Assembly (NCBI GenBank): GCA_014871385.1
Contig: CM026427.1
Coordinates: forward strand, 3,402,366-3,466,365
DNA length: 64,000 nt
Direction: 5' to 3'
From: Ceratodon purpureus
Taxonomy: Eukaryota > Streptophyta > Bryopsida > Pseudoditrichales > Ditrichaceae
Of this stretch, positions 1-10,142 are shown one piece after another. Below the pieces are notes generated by a model, which searched no databases, was not told where the DNA came from, and saw only the letters and a program-made list of their open reading frames with translations. The position numbers and the translations under genes are program-made. The stretch's first letter is position 1. Each line of letters begins with the position of its first letter.

Positions 1-23
1 ACGTTAGTGTGTTTTCTCTCCAG

Positions 24-240
24 GATTTTCAGTTGTGGATAGAGGATGTTGCGGGGCCGGGGGACCTTACAAGGGAGCGGTTCCATGCTTGCCTAACTTC
101 AAATCTGCCCCAACCGGTTCGACTACCTCTTCTGGGATCCTTACCACCCAACCGACAAGGCAAATGTGGTGTTATCAAATAGATTTTGGGACACCCCGGC
201 TACACCTATCCCATGAGCGTTAAGCAGCATAATGTCATGA
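24..240 (+). pseudogene. GDSL esterase/lipase, last exon, frameshifted (5' part outside window)
   Basis: This is the C-terminal exon of a plant GDSL (SGNH) esterase/lipase. After an acceptor near 22-24 the translation reads FSVVDRGCCGAGGPYKGA and VPCLPNFK, the typical block before the catalytic Asp-His pair. The frame then slips near 108-117. In the next frame the conserved FDYLFWDPYHPTDKAN appears, with the catalytic D and H of the DxxHPT motif, followed by VVLSNRFWDTP. A second slip near 191-200 is needed to continue into the expected GYTYP ending. Two one-base losses within about 90 bp suggest a decayed gene. A local base-call error is the alternative, but seven other genes in the window read cleanly. 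The upstream exons lie outside the window, so the fate of the whole gene cannot be judged. Confidence 0.7.
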
Positions 241-358
241 GGAAACTACAAGTGCTTTCGTGGAGAGAAGGCTCAGCTATTGAAGAGAATGGATTGTTGA
301 GTAACAACAGAAACTGTCTACATTGCAGAACACTGGTTTAGGAAAAAGCTAGGTTGGA

Positions 359-709
359 GATTAAGGTAGAGATGGGTATTCCCGTCAGGATTCTAATTCC
401 GTGGCCTATCAGCGCACCAATATCTGAGCAGACAGAACCTGACTACCACACTCAGCAGATTGTATAACAACCTATCATGTTCTCCATGCAAGAATCTTTG
501 TATTGCATATACCTACTCACGGAAATAGTGGTCTACAATGTTGCACTTCAAATATTCATGAAAATTTGATAAATTTCGAAAAAATATTAAAAAATCAAAT
601 TTTGATTTTCGACTAACTTCTATTTGTATAATTTTATCCCCATAGTTTTCTCAATCCCAAATATGCTGAATGGCTTAAACTCACGGGAATACCCATTCTA
701 CCTTAAGCA
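359..709. mobile_element. Candidate MITE with about 27-bp terminal inverted repeats
   Basis: The segment at 361-391 (TTAAGGTAGAGATGGGTATT then CCCGTCAGG) recurs inverted at 680-707, read on the minus strand as TTAAGGTAGAATGGGTATTC then CCGTGAG. The ends therefore match over about 27 bases with one single-base gap and few mismatches. The interior is AT-rich and has no coding frame. The total size of about 350 bp suits a non-autonomous DNA transposon. I see no clear target-site duplication, so the superfamily is unassigned. Confidence 0.5.
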
Positions 710-1238
710 AACATCCTCAACGTTGGTCCCAGACATTGAGAAATGATCGGTGATTTTTTATACTTTGTAGCCAAACGATGAAAATCCCATCTTAGGTTGA
801 TTATCTGCCACTGATGATGTATCAGAGTAACTATTGTCATTCAAATTTCCATAGCGCAATGAAATACCGACCAAATCCGACAATTGAAGTTTGCAAGAGC
901 TATTTAAAAGCCTACCACTGCTACCCACTGCCTACCGGAAAAGCAGAAGTTGTACTTGTCCTGACAAACTGTAATCACCTTGATCTCATCACACGCGTGA
1001 CACTAGAGCATGTTCCCAAAATTCAAGTTCCACCTTTGGGTTGCAACTTACGAGGTATTGTGTGCAACTGCTTTACTTATGTCTATTGGAGTCGTGCCAT
1101 TCTAGGTACTGAATAAAAGCTCAATGATATCCAGGCGGCTAATGGGATGAATGATAGTGAAATAGCTGTCTTACGTTACCTTTGAAGTCTCTGGGCTTCT
1201 GCTGTTACCAGCAGCTTCTGACAACCACAACGCAGTCA
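710..1238. other. Spacer without a supported gene
   Basis: A 100-codon open frame at 814-1116 (+) has no recognisable motif, no obvious partner exons and unremarkable composition. I treat it as chance. It lies between the candidate MITE and the convergent hydrolase gene. Confidence 0.4.
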
Positions 1239-4200
1239 TTAGGCAGCTGCAGGTGGAACCTCCAGTTCATCGATGGAATATTCGAACGTCTCAAATAAGG
1301 CTTCAACATCAGGTGTCGCCACATCTTCAACGGTTGGAGGCTGCCAATTGGTTTCTGCCACACTCAGTTTTTACAAGGTTAGTGGGGGGCATCACTTCGC
1401 TATTAATATGCTATGTAGCACATGTACAGACTTGATGCTTGTATTTGCACGTAAATTAGAGACATTGTAGGTTGCCAAGGTTGGAAATCTGGCAGCTTTA
1501 ACCAAAACAACGGATGATAAATCAGGATCAGCAGCATTTCGGTTGGAGGATATAGAAAGATAGCTTATGCAAAGTTTCTCACGCTTACTTGATCTTTGTC
1601 AACGAGCACTGCCCTGACGCCTTCAACAAAGTCTGGCCTTGTCGCAGTCCGTACTCCAAGTCTAAATTCAGTTTTCATTACTCCTTCGATCTGCAGAATT
1701 CCAAACCGTTTGCATTCAGTCACTGCATAGTTGTTAGCAGCATCAAGATCTAGCCCACGCACAATATCATGCAGATAATTCACATTACTCGTAAACTAAC
1801 GTAGGCTACTACGCACCTACCGAAAAGTAATATCATCCCTGATGCCTAAAAACTACCAATGGCCAAAACTACAAACCTCAGAAAGATCATTTCCGGGCGA
1901 ATTTGCTGCAGCAGCTACAGTCGCAAAATGATGCTTAGTTACACAAAGGCTAAATGGAGCTCCCTTGCCAATTCCAGCTAATGCTCTTTCGCCCACTCTG
2001 CCACTTGCAAACATCGAAGCAACAAAACATCGTCAAGCACCTCACGGAAACCGTTACCAGAATCACACAACCTTTACACCCCTAAACTGGTATCAGCAAA
2101 CACCAACTTCCATGAAAATTAAAGGTTGTTCAGGGTGCTAACCCCGATAAACCTTGGTTTAAAAGAGCATGGTAACTTGCCTAAGTCATCATCAGAGTGT
2201 TCATGCTCTTTCAGGGGCCTTGGATAGTGTCCGCCACTGAGAGGCTAGCACCAAAGCAGGCTGTAATAGCGGGCAGAAGAGTTTCGAGAGAAGGAATGTG
2301 AATCTGGAGTTACTTGATGACCCGCCAAAACTTCTTCAACTGCCTCCCATGCATTATCTAACCTGCAAAATAAACCATACGATAAGAGGATTTGACATCC
2401 AATAAAAAGCACAATTACTGGCTTATTCTTACCACCTGTCTCAAAACTATTATGTTAATGCAACGATATCTTCGTGAAGGTCCAGTGACACTAAACTACT
2501 TCAATATTAGCTACTTCGCTCTGTGACTCGCTGCAACTGAAGAAACACTTCCTAGACATCGTTAAAACTACTTTGTCTCTTTTGTACCTTCAGAAATTTA
2601 CAACAGAATAGCTACTGAGATTATCAAGCTGTGTCGGGTGAATCGGAATCCACATGCAATGTTTCACAATCATCCCGAATTCATGGCAGGGCCCAAACAT
2701 CTAAAGATGCCGAACATATCCAACAGCCCTCCAAGGAACCCGAAATTATGGCAGGAACATACGAGTTGTGATTGCGAAGAGCTTCTTGTAAAGATGACAA
2801 CTTGTCAGTGGGTACAAAGTGCGTGCCCAGACCAACATACAAAGCATCGGCTGGATTAGTGACCCTCGCTCCCGTCATAGCCATGTAAGCACCTACGTCA
2901 AGAACACAAGTATCCTTGAGAGGAAGTTATCCATGGCGGAAGAATGACCACAAAAATGAGCATTGCGTTTTGATTGCGCGCAATTTAACCTACTAGAGAT
3001 AAGCCTAGCAGACAATCTTGTTGGAAAAACCAGTATTATCGATAAAACAAACAGTTAATCTTGAATAGCAGAAACATTTGTGCAATATGATAAAAGCAAA
3101 ACTTACCGACTGATCCTTGTCCAGGACTTTTTGCAGCAATATGCGCAAAACCGACATCAGGAAAGAGGCCAATCCCATTCTCCGGCATAGCTAACATAGT
3201 TTTCTGCCACAAACTATGCTGGGCTTTTTAGTTCCTACTCAAACAACATTGTACCGAATAAAACCCTTGAAAAATGTTCCAAATTATTAGCTCAAAAAAC
3301 AAACCAATATTAAGCACCATTATGTCACATACCAACTTGAGGCTCTTGTGAGAAAACTTGAAAGACGAGAGAGAGCCTGATAGAGTACCTCAGTCACAAC
3401 GCGGAAGCGACCATGTCCGGAAAGGCCAATGCCAAATCCCATAGTGACGCCATCCATCAAGGAGATGTATGGCTTTTTGTAACGTGCTATGGCACAGATC
3501 AACTTATATTCATTGTTGAATACCTGTACCACATCACAACATGATCACTAAGAGCTTGTAGAAATATTCTAATTTTTCTTAAACTGCTTGTTGGGACCCG
3601 TGTGGACGACCCATCAGGAGCCCAATCCCTTCTGCACAATATATGAGCTAATACTTGTTTGTAATGAAGCAGCTCAGACCTGGCGCGCCAATGCCAGAGC
3701 ACTATGTCTCGGTTCAGACACCATCGTTTTCACATCTCCACCTGCATGGAAATGTGAACCATTCTTTCAATGCGACTGTTTCCAACAATTACATCAAACG
3801 TTCACAGAGAGCATTGGACAGACCGTTGGCACCATGGATGTCTTCACATCTCCTTTCACCGCTGCAGCCACCCCTTTTACATCCATGCCTGCAATCAAGG
3901 AAAACCTTGATCGTCATCTCTCCAGTAAGACCCGCCTGTTTAATCCACCTGCAAACCCTATGCAGACAAATTGTGCAGGTAGAAGAGGTTGTCTCTGGAA
4001 AGATTTAGTGTCGAAATCCACTGTGTAACTACAATATTCGTGCTGACCGCACAACTCCTCCTCCAGTTGCCAACCACTTTCTAGAGTCATGAAAGGGGAC
4101 GAAGAGAAGTATGTTGTCAGTTGTGTGTCGAGTGGAGTTAACGTAGGGCAATCTGAGGTGGATGTTAATCAACAATGCTTGGCAACCTGGCGTCATACAT

Positions 4201-4635
4201 TAAAAAGTACAAGGAATAACCTGCGGAGAAGGCCCGCGAGGAGGAGCTTTCGACCAGCACTGCCCGCACCTTGCTGTCGCTCTCCCACTCATCAAGGTAT
4301 TTCTTGTACATTGCCGTCATATCTGTTAAAACGGAATCCAATGTCTTCTTAGAGAGTAAAAGCATACATACATGACGCTAGTTAACAAGACTATACATCA
4401 AACTTCAAATTGCAAGAAATTGAAACCTAGGGTTACCATATTGTGATTGATCAAGGTCTACTCAACCACCCTCTATGCTTGCCACAAGTTTCAAAATCGA
4501 AATAAGTAAATCAAATGTGCAGGATTGTTAACCTGCATTCATGGCATTAAGGGCCTTGGGGCGGTCCAATGTGATAACGGCAAGGCCATTGGGAAGCACG
4601 GAGCTTTTCACCCAGTCTTGCACTGACCCTGCCAT
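1239..4635 (-). pseudogene. 3-hydroxyisobutyryl-CoA hydrolase (CHY1/HIBCH-like), multi-exon, frameshifted in its 3' half
   Basis: This family hydrolyses 3-hydroxyisobutyryl-CoA in valine catabolism (crotonase fold; peroxisomal CHY1 in plants). Exons on the minus strand with consistent phases are 4533-4635 ([25 protein letters not shown]), 4221-4322 (YLDEWESDSKVRAVLVE, SSSRAFSAG), 3824-3888, 3389-3523 ([20 protein letters not shown]), 3107-3203 ([13 protein letters not shown], keeping the catalytic Glu and Asp) and 2763-2892 ([16 protein letters not shown]). Exons 7-10 (about 2183-2362, 1877-2003, 1589-1690, 1239-1354) keep family sequence, including [31 protein letters not shown] and NWQPPTVEDV. 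However, the frame must shift near 2293-2304, 2212-2219, 1978-1989 and 1354-1357. A possible extra 5' exon (MRHRHLAVTKSPVKLQPFA, donor near 5286) lies upstream. The start at 4635 fits the family N terminus. It is either a decaying gene or a local assembly problem; the family assignment is firm. Confidence 0.82.
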
Positions 4636-7139
4636 GTTCTCTCCCCCCTCCAAACAGCCTTGGAACAAAACTTGGTTCTACATTCAAACAATCAAACAGA
4701 CATGGCTCGCTTTAAAAATCACATAAGACCCACTCAGAAAAAGCTCAATTTCAAAGCCCTCAATACCATCAGCAAGATAAGGACTACTCTCAACATCAAA
4801 TAGCTCCGCCACACATCCCTTAGAAATGCCGGTAGTAAAAAACAAACCACATTCAACCAATCTCTACACAAACACGCACTTGGCAGCAACAAAAAACCAG
4901 CACATGACATAAACAGCGAGGAAATCCAAACCCAGTACCACAGAAACAAATCCCCAATCCACGAACAGAAAAGCATTTAACCTCCAAGACGCAAAGTCGG
5001 AAAAACGAAAACCAGTACTAGATTACTATCTCTCCAATCTGATCACTTCTCCCTCACATGTTATCAAATCCAGACAGCTCCGAAGCTAGCAATCAACACT
5101 TGACAGTGAATCCAAGCAACATCAATCTGTGTCCTCAGCAATGAATGCTCCAGCAGCATGAGTTGCTCCCCAAGTGCTAAGTTAGACTCACAGCAAGAGT
5201 TGGTTTACAAACATCCGAATCACGGAACCAGGGGCTGTGAAATTTGACAGGAGTGTGGGTGGAGGGATTGCAATGGCACCCACCTGCGAAAGGTTGGAGC
5301 TTGACGGGCGATTTCGTGACTGCGAGGTGGCGATGGCGCATCCCGTTCCATGCAAAACCAGATGGTGATATGTTTGTGCACAGCTTGTTAAGTTATTGAA
5401 GGCGAGAATTGAGACTCAGGTCCAGGTCAGCAGTCCACTTGGACTCCACCTGGATGTTTCTGCTCTCTTCTCAGGTTAAATGGGTCTCAATTTGAAGTTG
5501 ATATTAGATTGATGTTACTTTGTTTGGGGTATGGGGTGGAGTACTTTTGATATTGAATTGATATTAATTGTTAGTGTTCACCATATGGATTTGATATGAT
5601 TTTTTTTAGTATTTAGTGTTAAAAAGATATTATTTTGGTGATATAAAATTAATTTGAAATTAACATCTTTTGTTGAGGAGGATGGAATTCATACCAATCT
5701 TGTATCCTCGACAACGGGTCTACGGAGGAGTTCCATCCCAACTTTGTATGTAGCGGTGGAGATCCAAGTTCAAGTTTCAAGTTGATAGGCTTTCTTTTGT
5801 TTTCAAATCTACACATTGTACTAAGTGTATGCTTGTGTTCTGGTACTACAAGGAAATGGGACTTTTCTATAAGGAAACGGGACTTTCCTTAGGTGAAGAA
5901 GATAAACTATGGTCATTGTAGAAGTCCAAAATTTGCGATGTTTGCAATGGCGCTTGAATGGCCCGCCATGTGTAATTCATATGTCAAATAAGCAACTTGA
6001 GTATTGACTCCTGTAACTTTGATGGTTGAACTCATCATCCAAAGTCACTCTAAAAATTTTGTTTATGTAGTTGATGTGGCCAAAACCTTTGCAACAGTTG
6101 ACTAGTCTAACGTTAGGACCTCGTTTATAAACCTTCGATGTTGCTGAAGTATAAAATTCATCATTGTGCCATGGTGTTTCAGAAGGTCGTCGTAAATGAC
6201 ATGCACTACCATTGGTGAACATTCAACTATTTTGGAGGACATAATCACCAAATCACATCTTTGACTCTGATTTAGGCAGAACTTATAAGTGTATATAATT
6301 GTTTGGACGACTATGATATTTTTTTGACAATGATATTTTTTTGGTCCATTTAGTGCAACACCGGACAATGCAGATTGAAGCTCATGAACGACCTTGAACC
6401 GTCTATATTGGAATGTATGGAAGATCTAGATTCATTTACATTCAATGGTTAAGTCTCTTAATTGCATTGCATTAAAAATGTAATGGGTAGTCAAGATAAA
6501 TGTTAAGAAAGTTGTTGATTTTGATGGAATGTATTATTTGAGTCATAAATCTTCTCTTTCATATTATAGCTTGATATGGCGACAATTTTTGTGTGTAGCG
6601 GTATCTAATTTTGGTTTTTTATTTTAATTTGTTTTATCTCGATTTGACATGGTGCCTCTAATTCTAAATTGTTTAATACGTATGGTTGAAATATGTTTTT
6701 ACCTTTTCATCCTTAATAACGTACAGTTGAAATATGGTTTAGCTTATGATTTTATCTTTTCATCCTCTATGGTCTAATCAGTTATAAGATAACCTATAAA
6801 TAATTACAACGATAGTGAATATCATCATTTGAATTTGTAGTTTGGATCCTAGATCATTCATCCAATAACCAAATTTGTTCAAAAAAAGAATCTTAATCAC
6901 TATCAGAACTGTCATTAGCAATGACAATAATACCATGAAGCTCGACGTTGCAACCCTAGGAAGAGTCCAATTGGGTTTTCTCATGCAATTAAGAAATACC
7001 ATTAAACTTGGAAAGCGCTTCGCTTAATAAGTTGAGGATGAAGGAGGAAGCAGCTAATGGAGAGGATAATAAGTAAGTCAATGTTACCAGTGACCAAAGT
7101 ATTTTTTGTAACCATCTAGATCATAACCGATTAGGTACG
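4636..7139. other. Upstream region of the hydrolase gene and AT-rich spacer
   Basis: Minus-strand sequence around 5287-5351 could be a 5' UTR or leader exon of the hydrolase gene, with a donor-like CAG/GTGGGT. From 5400 the sequence becomes AT-rich. Open frames at 5977-6368 and 6778-7002 show no family motifs and I do not support them as genes. Confidence 0.35.
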
Positions 7140-7526
7140 CTACTGGAGTCCAGACATTGTTTTCCTCACTATAGATCTGCCAATTGTATTTTGGATTATA
7201 GAATAGGCCATTGGCCTTAGATGGTGGGAGTCCTTCTTTGAGTTGAAAACCTCAACACAGTACTTGGTGTTCCCCACTTCAATCACTTGAATACAGAGAA
7301 TGTCGTCGCGGTCTCCAAGATCAATTCCATCTCCACAACCAAAGTTATTAAGCTGAGGGCTGGTAGTCACTTCAAGAGCAAGTTCCTCATGGAAGGAGTT
7401 TTGAAGGTCGACTATTGCTGTAAGAGTAGAAACAGTCGCGGGATCTCCATTACTGCCACAATTGTTATCTTCCATGGCATAGACCATTGCTCTAGTTTCT
7501 TCCTCAACAAGTTTCCGACGTTGGGC
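7140..7526 (-). CDS. Unrecognised protein, probable 3' exon, related to the remnant at 8.4-9.0 kb
   Basis: After a possible acceptor at 7527-7529 the minus strand reads QRRKLVEEETRAMVYAMEDN and continues open for about 125 codons to a stop at 7140. The segment GIDLGDRDDILCIQVIEVGN, followed by TKYCVEV, closely matches GVDLGGCDDVLTIKVIEMGN plus TNYCIEV in the plus-strand remnant at 8.4-8.65 kb. Conservation of a reading frame in two diverged copies shows that this frame was once protein-coding. Both copies are also preceded by a short Arg-rich stretch (RRKL, RRRL). I do not recognise the family. It may be a lineage-specific gene or a transposon-derived ORF. No upstream exon was found, so the N terminus is missing or not identified. 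Confidence 0.45.
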   Translation of the reverse strand, partial: AQRRKLVEEETRAMVYAMEDNNCGSNGDPATVSTLTAIVDLQNSFHEELALEVTTSPQLNNFGCGDGIDLGDRDDILCIQVIEVGNTKYCVEVFNSKKDSHHLRPMAYSIIQNTIGRSIVRKTMSGLQ

Positions 7527-7529
7527 CTA

Positions 7530-8374
7530 CGTAAGCACCATAATGAATTATAGATACCTAGAAGAATGAACCTTAACTTTCAAGTCTTAAGCATAAATTA
7601 ATTGTAGTTAATAATCTAATATTTTTCTAAGGCACAAAATTTTTTACCTGACATTGAGTCATCAAATTTACGAAAGCACTGAAATTATGTTATACTTATT
7701 AATTTTTTTAATATTAATAGTAAATAATCAAGTTGTATGAATTTTTTTCCACATGATGAAATCTTGTGCTACCACAAGGCCAAATCTTTTGTAACATCGG
7801 AGAACCTATTATCCAAAAATATCATACAAAATTGTGAAAACGATCATTGAAAATATTAGGTGTTCAGTGTTAATTTCTAGGTTTTGGTCTTAGCTTATGG
7901 TCTCGGGTTCTGGTCTCGGATTCTCGGATTATATCATATTGGGTTTTGTTTTCTTTGTTCTTATGTTGATATTTGCCGCGGTTTATAGCACTACTGGTTT
8001 TCCTAACTACTGTCTACTAACTACTGTACGTCGGATTATGTTTGTGTCGCATTATATTGTTTCCTTTTATATATGCTCTTGGTTTTGTGTGTTCTCTTTT
8101 ATTCCTTTTTTTTTCATTAAGTCGTTGTTGTTCTAGTGGCTTATATTCGGAGGGAAGAGATTTTTCTGTGTCGATATTTCAACATTCGGTCAGTTCTCAT
8201 TCTTTATTGCCTTTATAATATTTTTGTTTTTATGTTACAAAGTAAAGAATGAGTTACGGATATTTTTTGTTTACATCAATTTGCATTTCTCTTTACTAAC
8301 TTTGTTTTTTTCTTCCTGCAGATTCGGATTTTACTGTATTTCTATACACCAACATGGTGCTCACGTGGGCTTAG
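7530..8374. other. AT-rich spacer between two oppositely oriented relatives
   Basis: T-rich sequence on the plus strand. The 79-codon frame at 7897-8136 is hydrophobic because of the T-rich base composition and has no supporting context. The TTCCTGCAG at 8313-8321 could be a splice acceptor for the plus-strand remnant that follows. Confidence 0.35.
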
Positions 8375-9005
8375 CGACGGAGGCTTTCTGAAGCTGGAGT
8401 TTCTCCAAACTTAGACCTTCTCATAGGAGTTGCATCGGATTCAACTCCTTCCAAGAGTCCTTCATCAACACCAGAGAAGAAAGTACCTGCTCCAGACGTG
8501 GCTCCAGTCCCTCAGCCTTTCGACTATCTTCGTGATGCTGGAGTTGACCTTGGAGGCTGCGACGATGTTCTTACCATCAAAGTGATTGAAATGGGGAACA
8601 CCAACTATTGTATTGAAGTTTCCCAATCAGACCAGGGAAATGCGAAGCCCAAGGATTCCTCGGGGTTGAATGTCCATGGCTGCCCAAGGATCCCTCGGGG
8701 TTGAATGTCCATGGCTGTCCAAGTGATGACTACTCTCCAGGAGATGACTACTCTCCAGGTGTTGACTACTCTCCAATAATTTACATGAGTTTTTTCGCGG
8801 CCAGATCGATTACACGTACTATACTCCTCCATTATCGCCCTCCCCCCCCTCCCCCTTTTCACCATATGATAGAGCCTATTCAATTAATGAAGGAGCCTCG
8901 GACTCCACCAACGATTGGGGCGATAGTGAAGATACCCCAATTTACATAGGAGACAGTGATACCTCTGATAGTATGGGTTTTCACATGCGTGGTTCTCACT
9001 TCTAG
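8375..9005 (+). pseudogene. Unrecognised gene remnant with a frame-breaking 35-bp duplication and a second slip
   Basis: The plus strand reads RRRLSEAGVSPNLDLLIGVA, then a Ser/Pro/Thr-rich linker, FDYLRDAGVDLGG and VIEMGNTNYCIEV, matching the minus-strand gene at 7.1-7.5 kb. The frame fails inside a 35-bp tandem duplication (8653-8722). Because 35 is not a multiple of three, one unit alone keeps the frame into three DDYSPG-type repeats (8725-8775). A second slip at a run of six T (8790-8795) leads into a further open frame with GQIDYTYYTPPLSPS and an acidic Ser/Asp-rich tail (GDSEDTPIYIGDSDTSDS), ending at 9005. The strong amino-acid patterning in both later frames supports a recently broken gene. 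Its function is unknown. Confidence 0.5.
8653..8775. repeat. Tandem repeats: 35 bp x2, then 18 bp x3
   Basis: Units of 35 bp start at 8653 and 8688 and differ at two positions. They are followed by 18-bp units at 8725, 8743 and 8761 that begin GATGACTACTCTCCAG (the third begins GTTGAC) and encode DDYSPG. The 18-bp array preserves the frame and the 35-bp duplication destroys it. Confidence 0.85.
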
Positions 9006-9649
9006 ATTTTACCTTCACTTTCGGTACTTAGATTCTTCGTATGTACACGCAGTTTTATTTGTACTTATGATGCACTGTATTTCCAATTACTATATACTTT
9101 ATTATGTATACCCGACGTGTACCCACTTAAATTTTGTATATTTTTCATTCTATCTTTAAAGGATATAATTTACCAATTACATATACAAATATAAGTTTTC
9201 CTTCAAACCATAAACACCGACTTTGTATTATATAAAAACTGTAAAACAATTTCTCTGAAATCAACGTACATGGTAATTAAACCCTAAAGATTCTTTTTAG
9301 ATTCTATTTAGATTCCGCAATAATAGGTGTTTTTTATTTAATTTTTAAATTTTTCATAAAAAAATTTCAAATTTCAAAAACTGTCCGGTAAATATTTCTA
9401 TGTTCGCTGCTCACAAGATTGCATTTCTGAATAATACATCAATACTTATGAAACAAATTATAAAGAAAAAAATTAAAATATTTTGAACAAGACCGTAAAC
9501 TATAAGAGTAAAGGTTTATATTTATAATTAATTTTACATCATACTAATTACATATTTCACTAAAAATCATAGTTTTTAGAATTTTACTTGACTAAGAGCA
9601 TCCTAATGACAAGTGAGGATTATTTATCACGTATGAAGGAAAGGGCCAA
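9006..9649. other. AT-rich spacer, nothing recognised
   Basis: The open frame at 8956-9159 overlaps the remnant end and then runs into very AT-rich sequence. I see no motif or splice structure worth reporting. Confidence 0.4.
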
Positions 9650-10142
9650 ATGCAAGAGGAAGCGAGGTTAGAAGTAGACTGCAGGAAAGAAGAGAGTCCG
9701 CGTAAAAACGAGACGCGTTTAATAAAAAAACAACGCAACGAAGTGCAGAAAGTACAAAGAGCGGCGGACAAGCTAGCTAGAGAAGCATTCAAAGCACGAT
9801 AGACGGAAAAAGCAATTGAGGAGGCAAGTGAACCCTTACAATCCGTAGTGAAAAATGCAACTCCTCCTTGCTAAAGGCGATTACATTCCTCATTTTTGTG
9901 GAATACTCATTTCCATTCACAAGCTAAACATGAAAAAACGTCTAGAAAAATTAAGAGCTGCAAGAAACAAAACTTGCGCATCAAGAAGTTTTCCACCTGC
10001 AATTCCACCACATGGTGTGCACAAATGTGATGCAAGGTATGCGGAACTCGAACCATGATAGTGATCTAAAACAACAAAAGAGGCGCCAACAACAGGATAA
10101 GCAAGTTGAAGCGTCGGTTTTGAGAGGTCACCAATGTTTTGC
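9650..10142 (+). pseudogene. Decayed Lys/Arg/Glu-rich ORF
   Basis: A frame from 9650 reads MQEEARLEVDCRKEESPRK, then a basic, probably coiled-coil stretch (IKKQRNEVQKVQRAADKLAR). It is interrupted by TAG at 9800 and TAA at 9872. Coding-like sequence continues in other frames: KKRLEKLRAARNKTCASRSF near 9930-9990, then DSDLKQQKRRQQQDKQVEA to about 10140. The charged, helix-favouring composition across frames suggests one protein broken by two stops and at least one indel. No family is recognised. A transposon-derived protein is possible. Confidence 0.35.
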
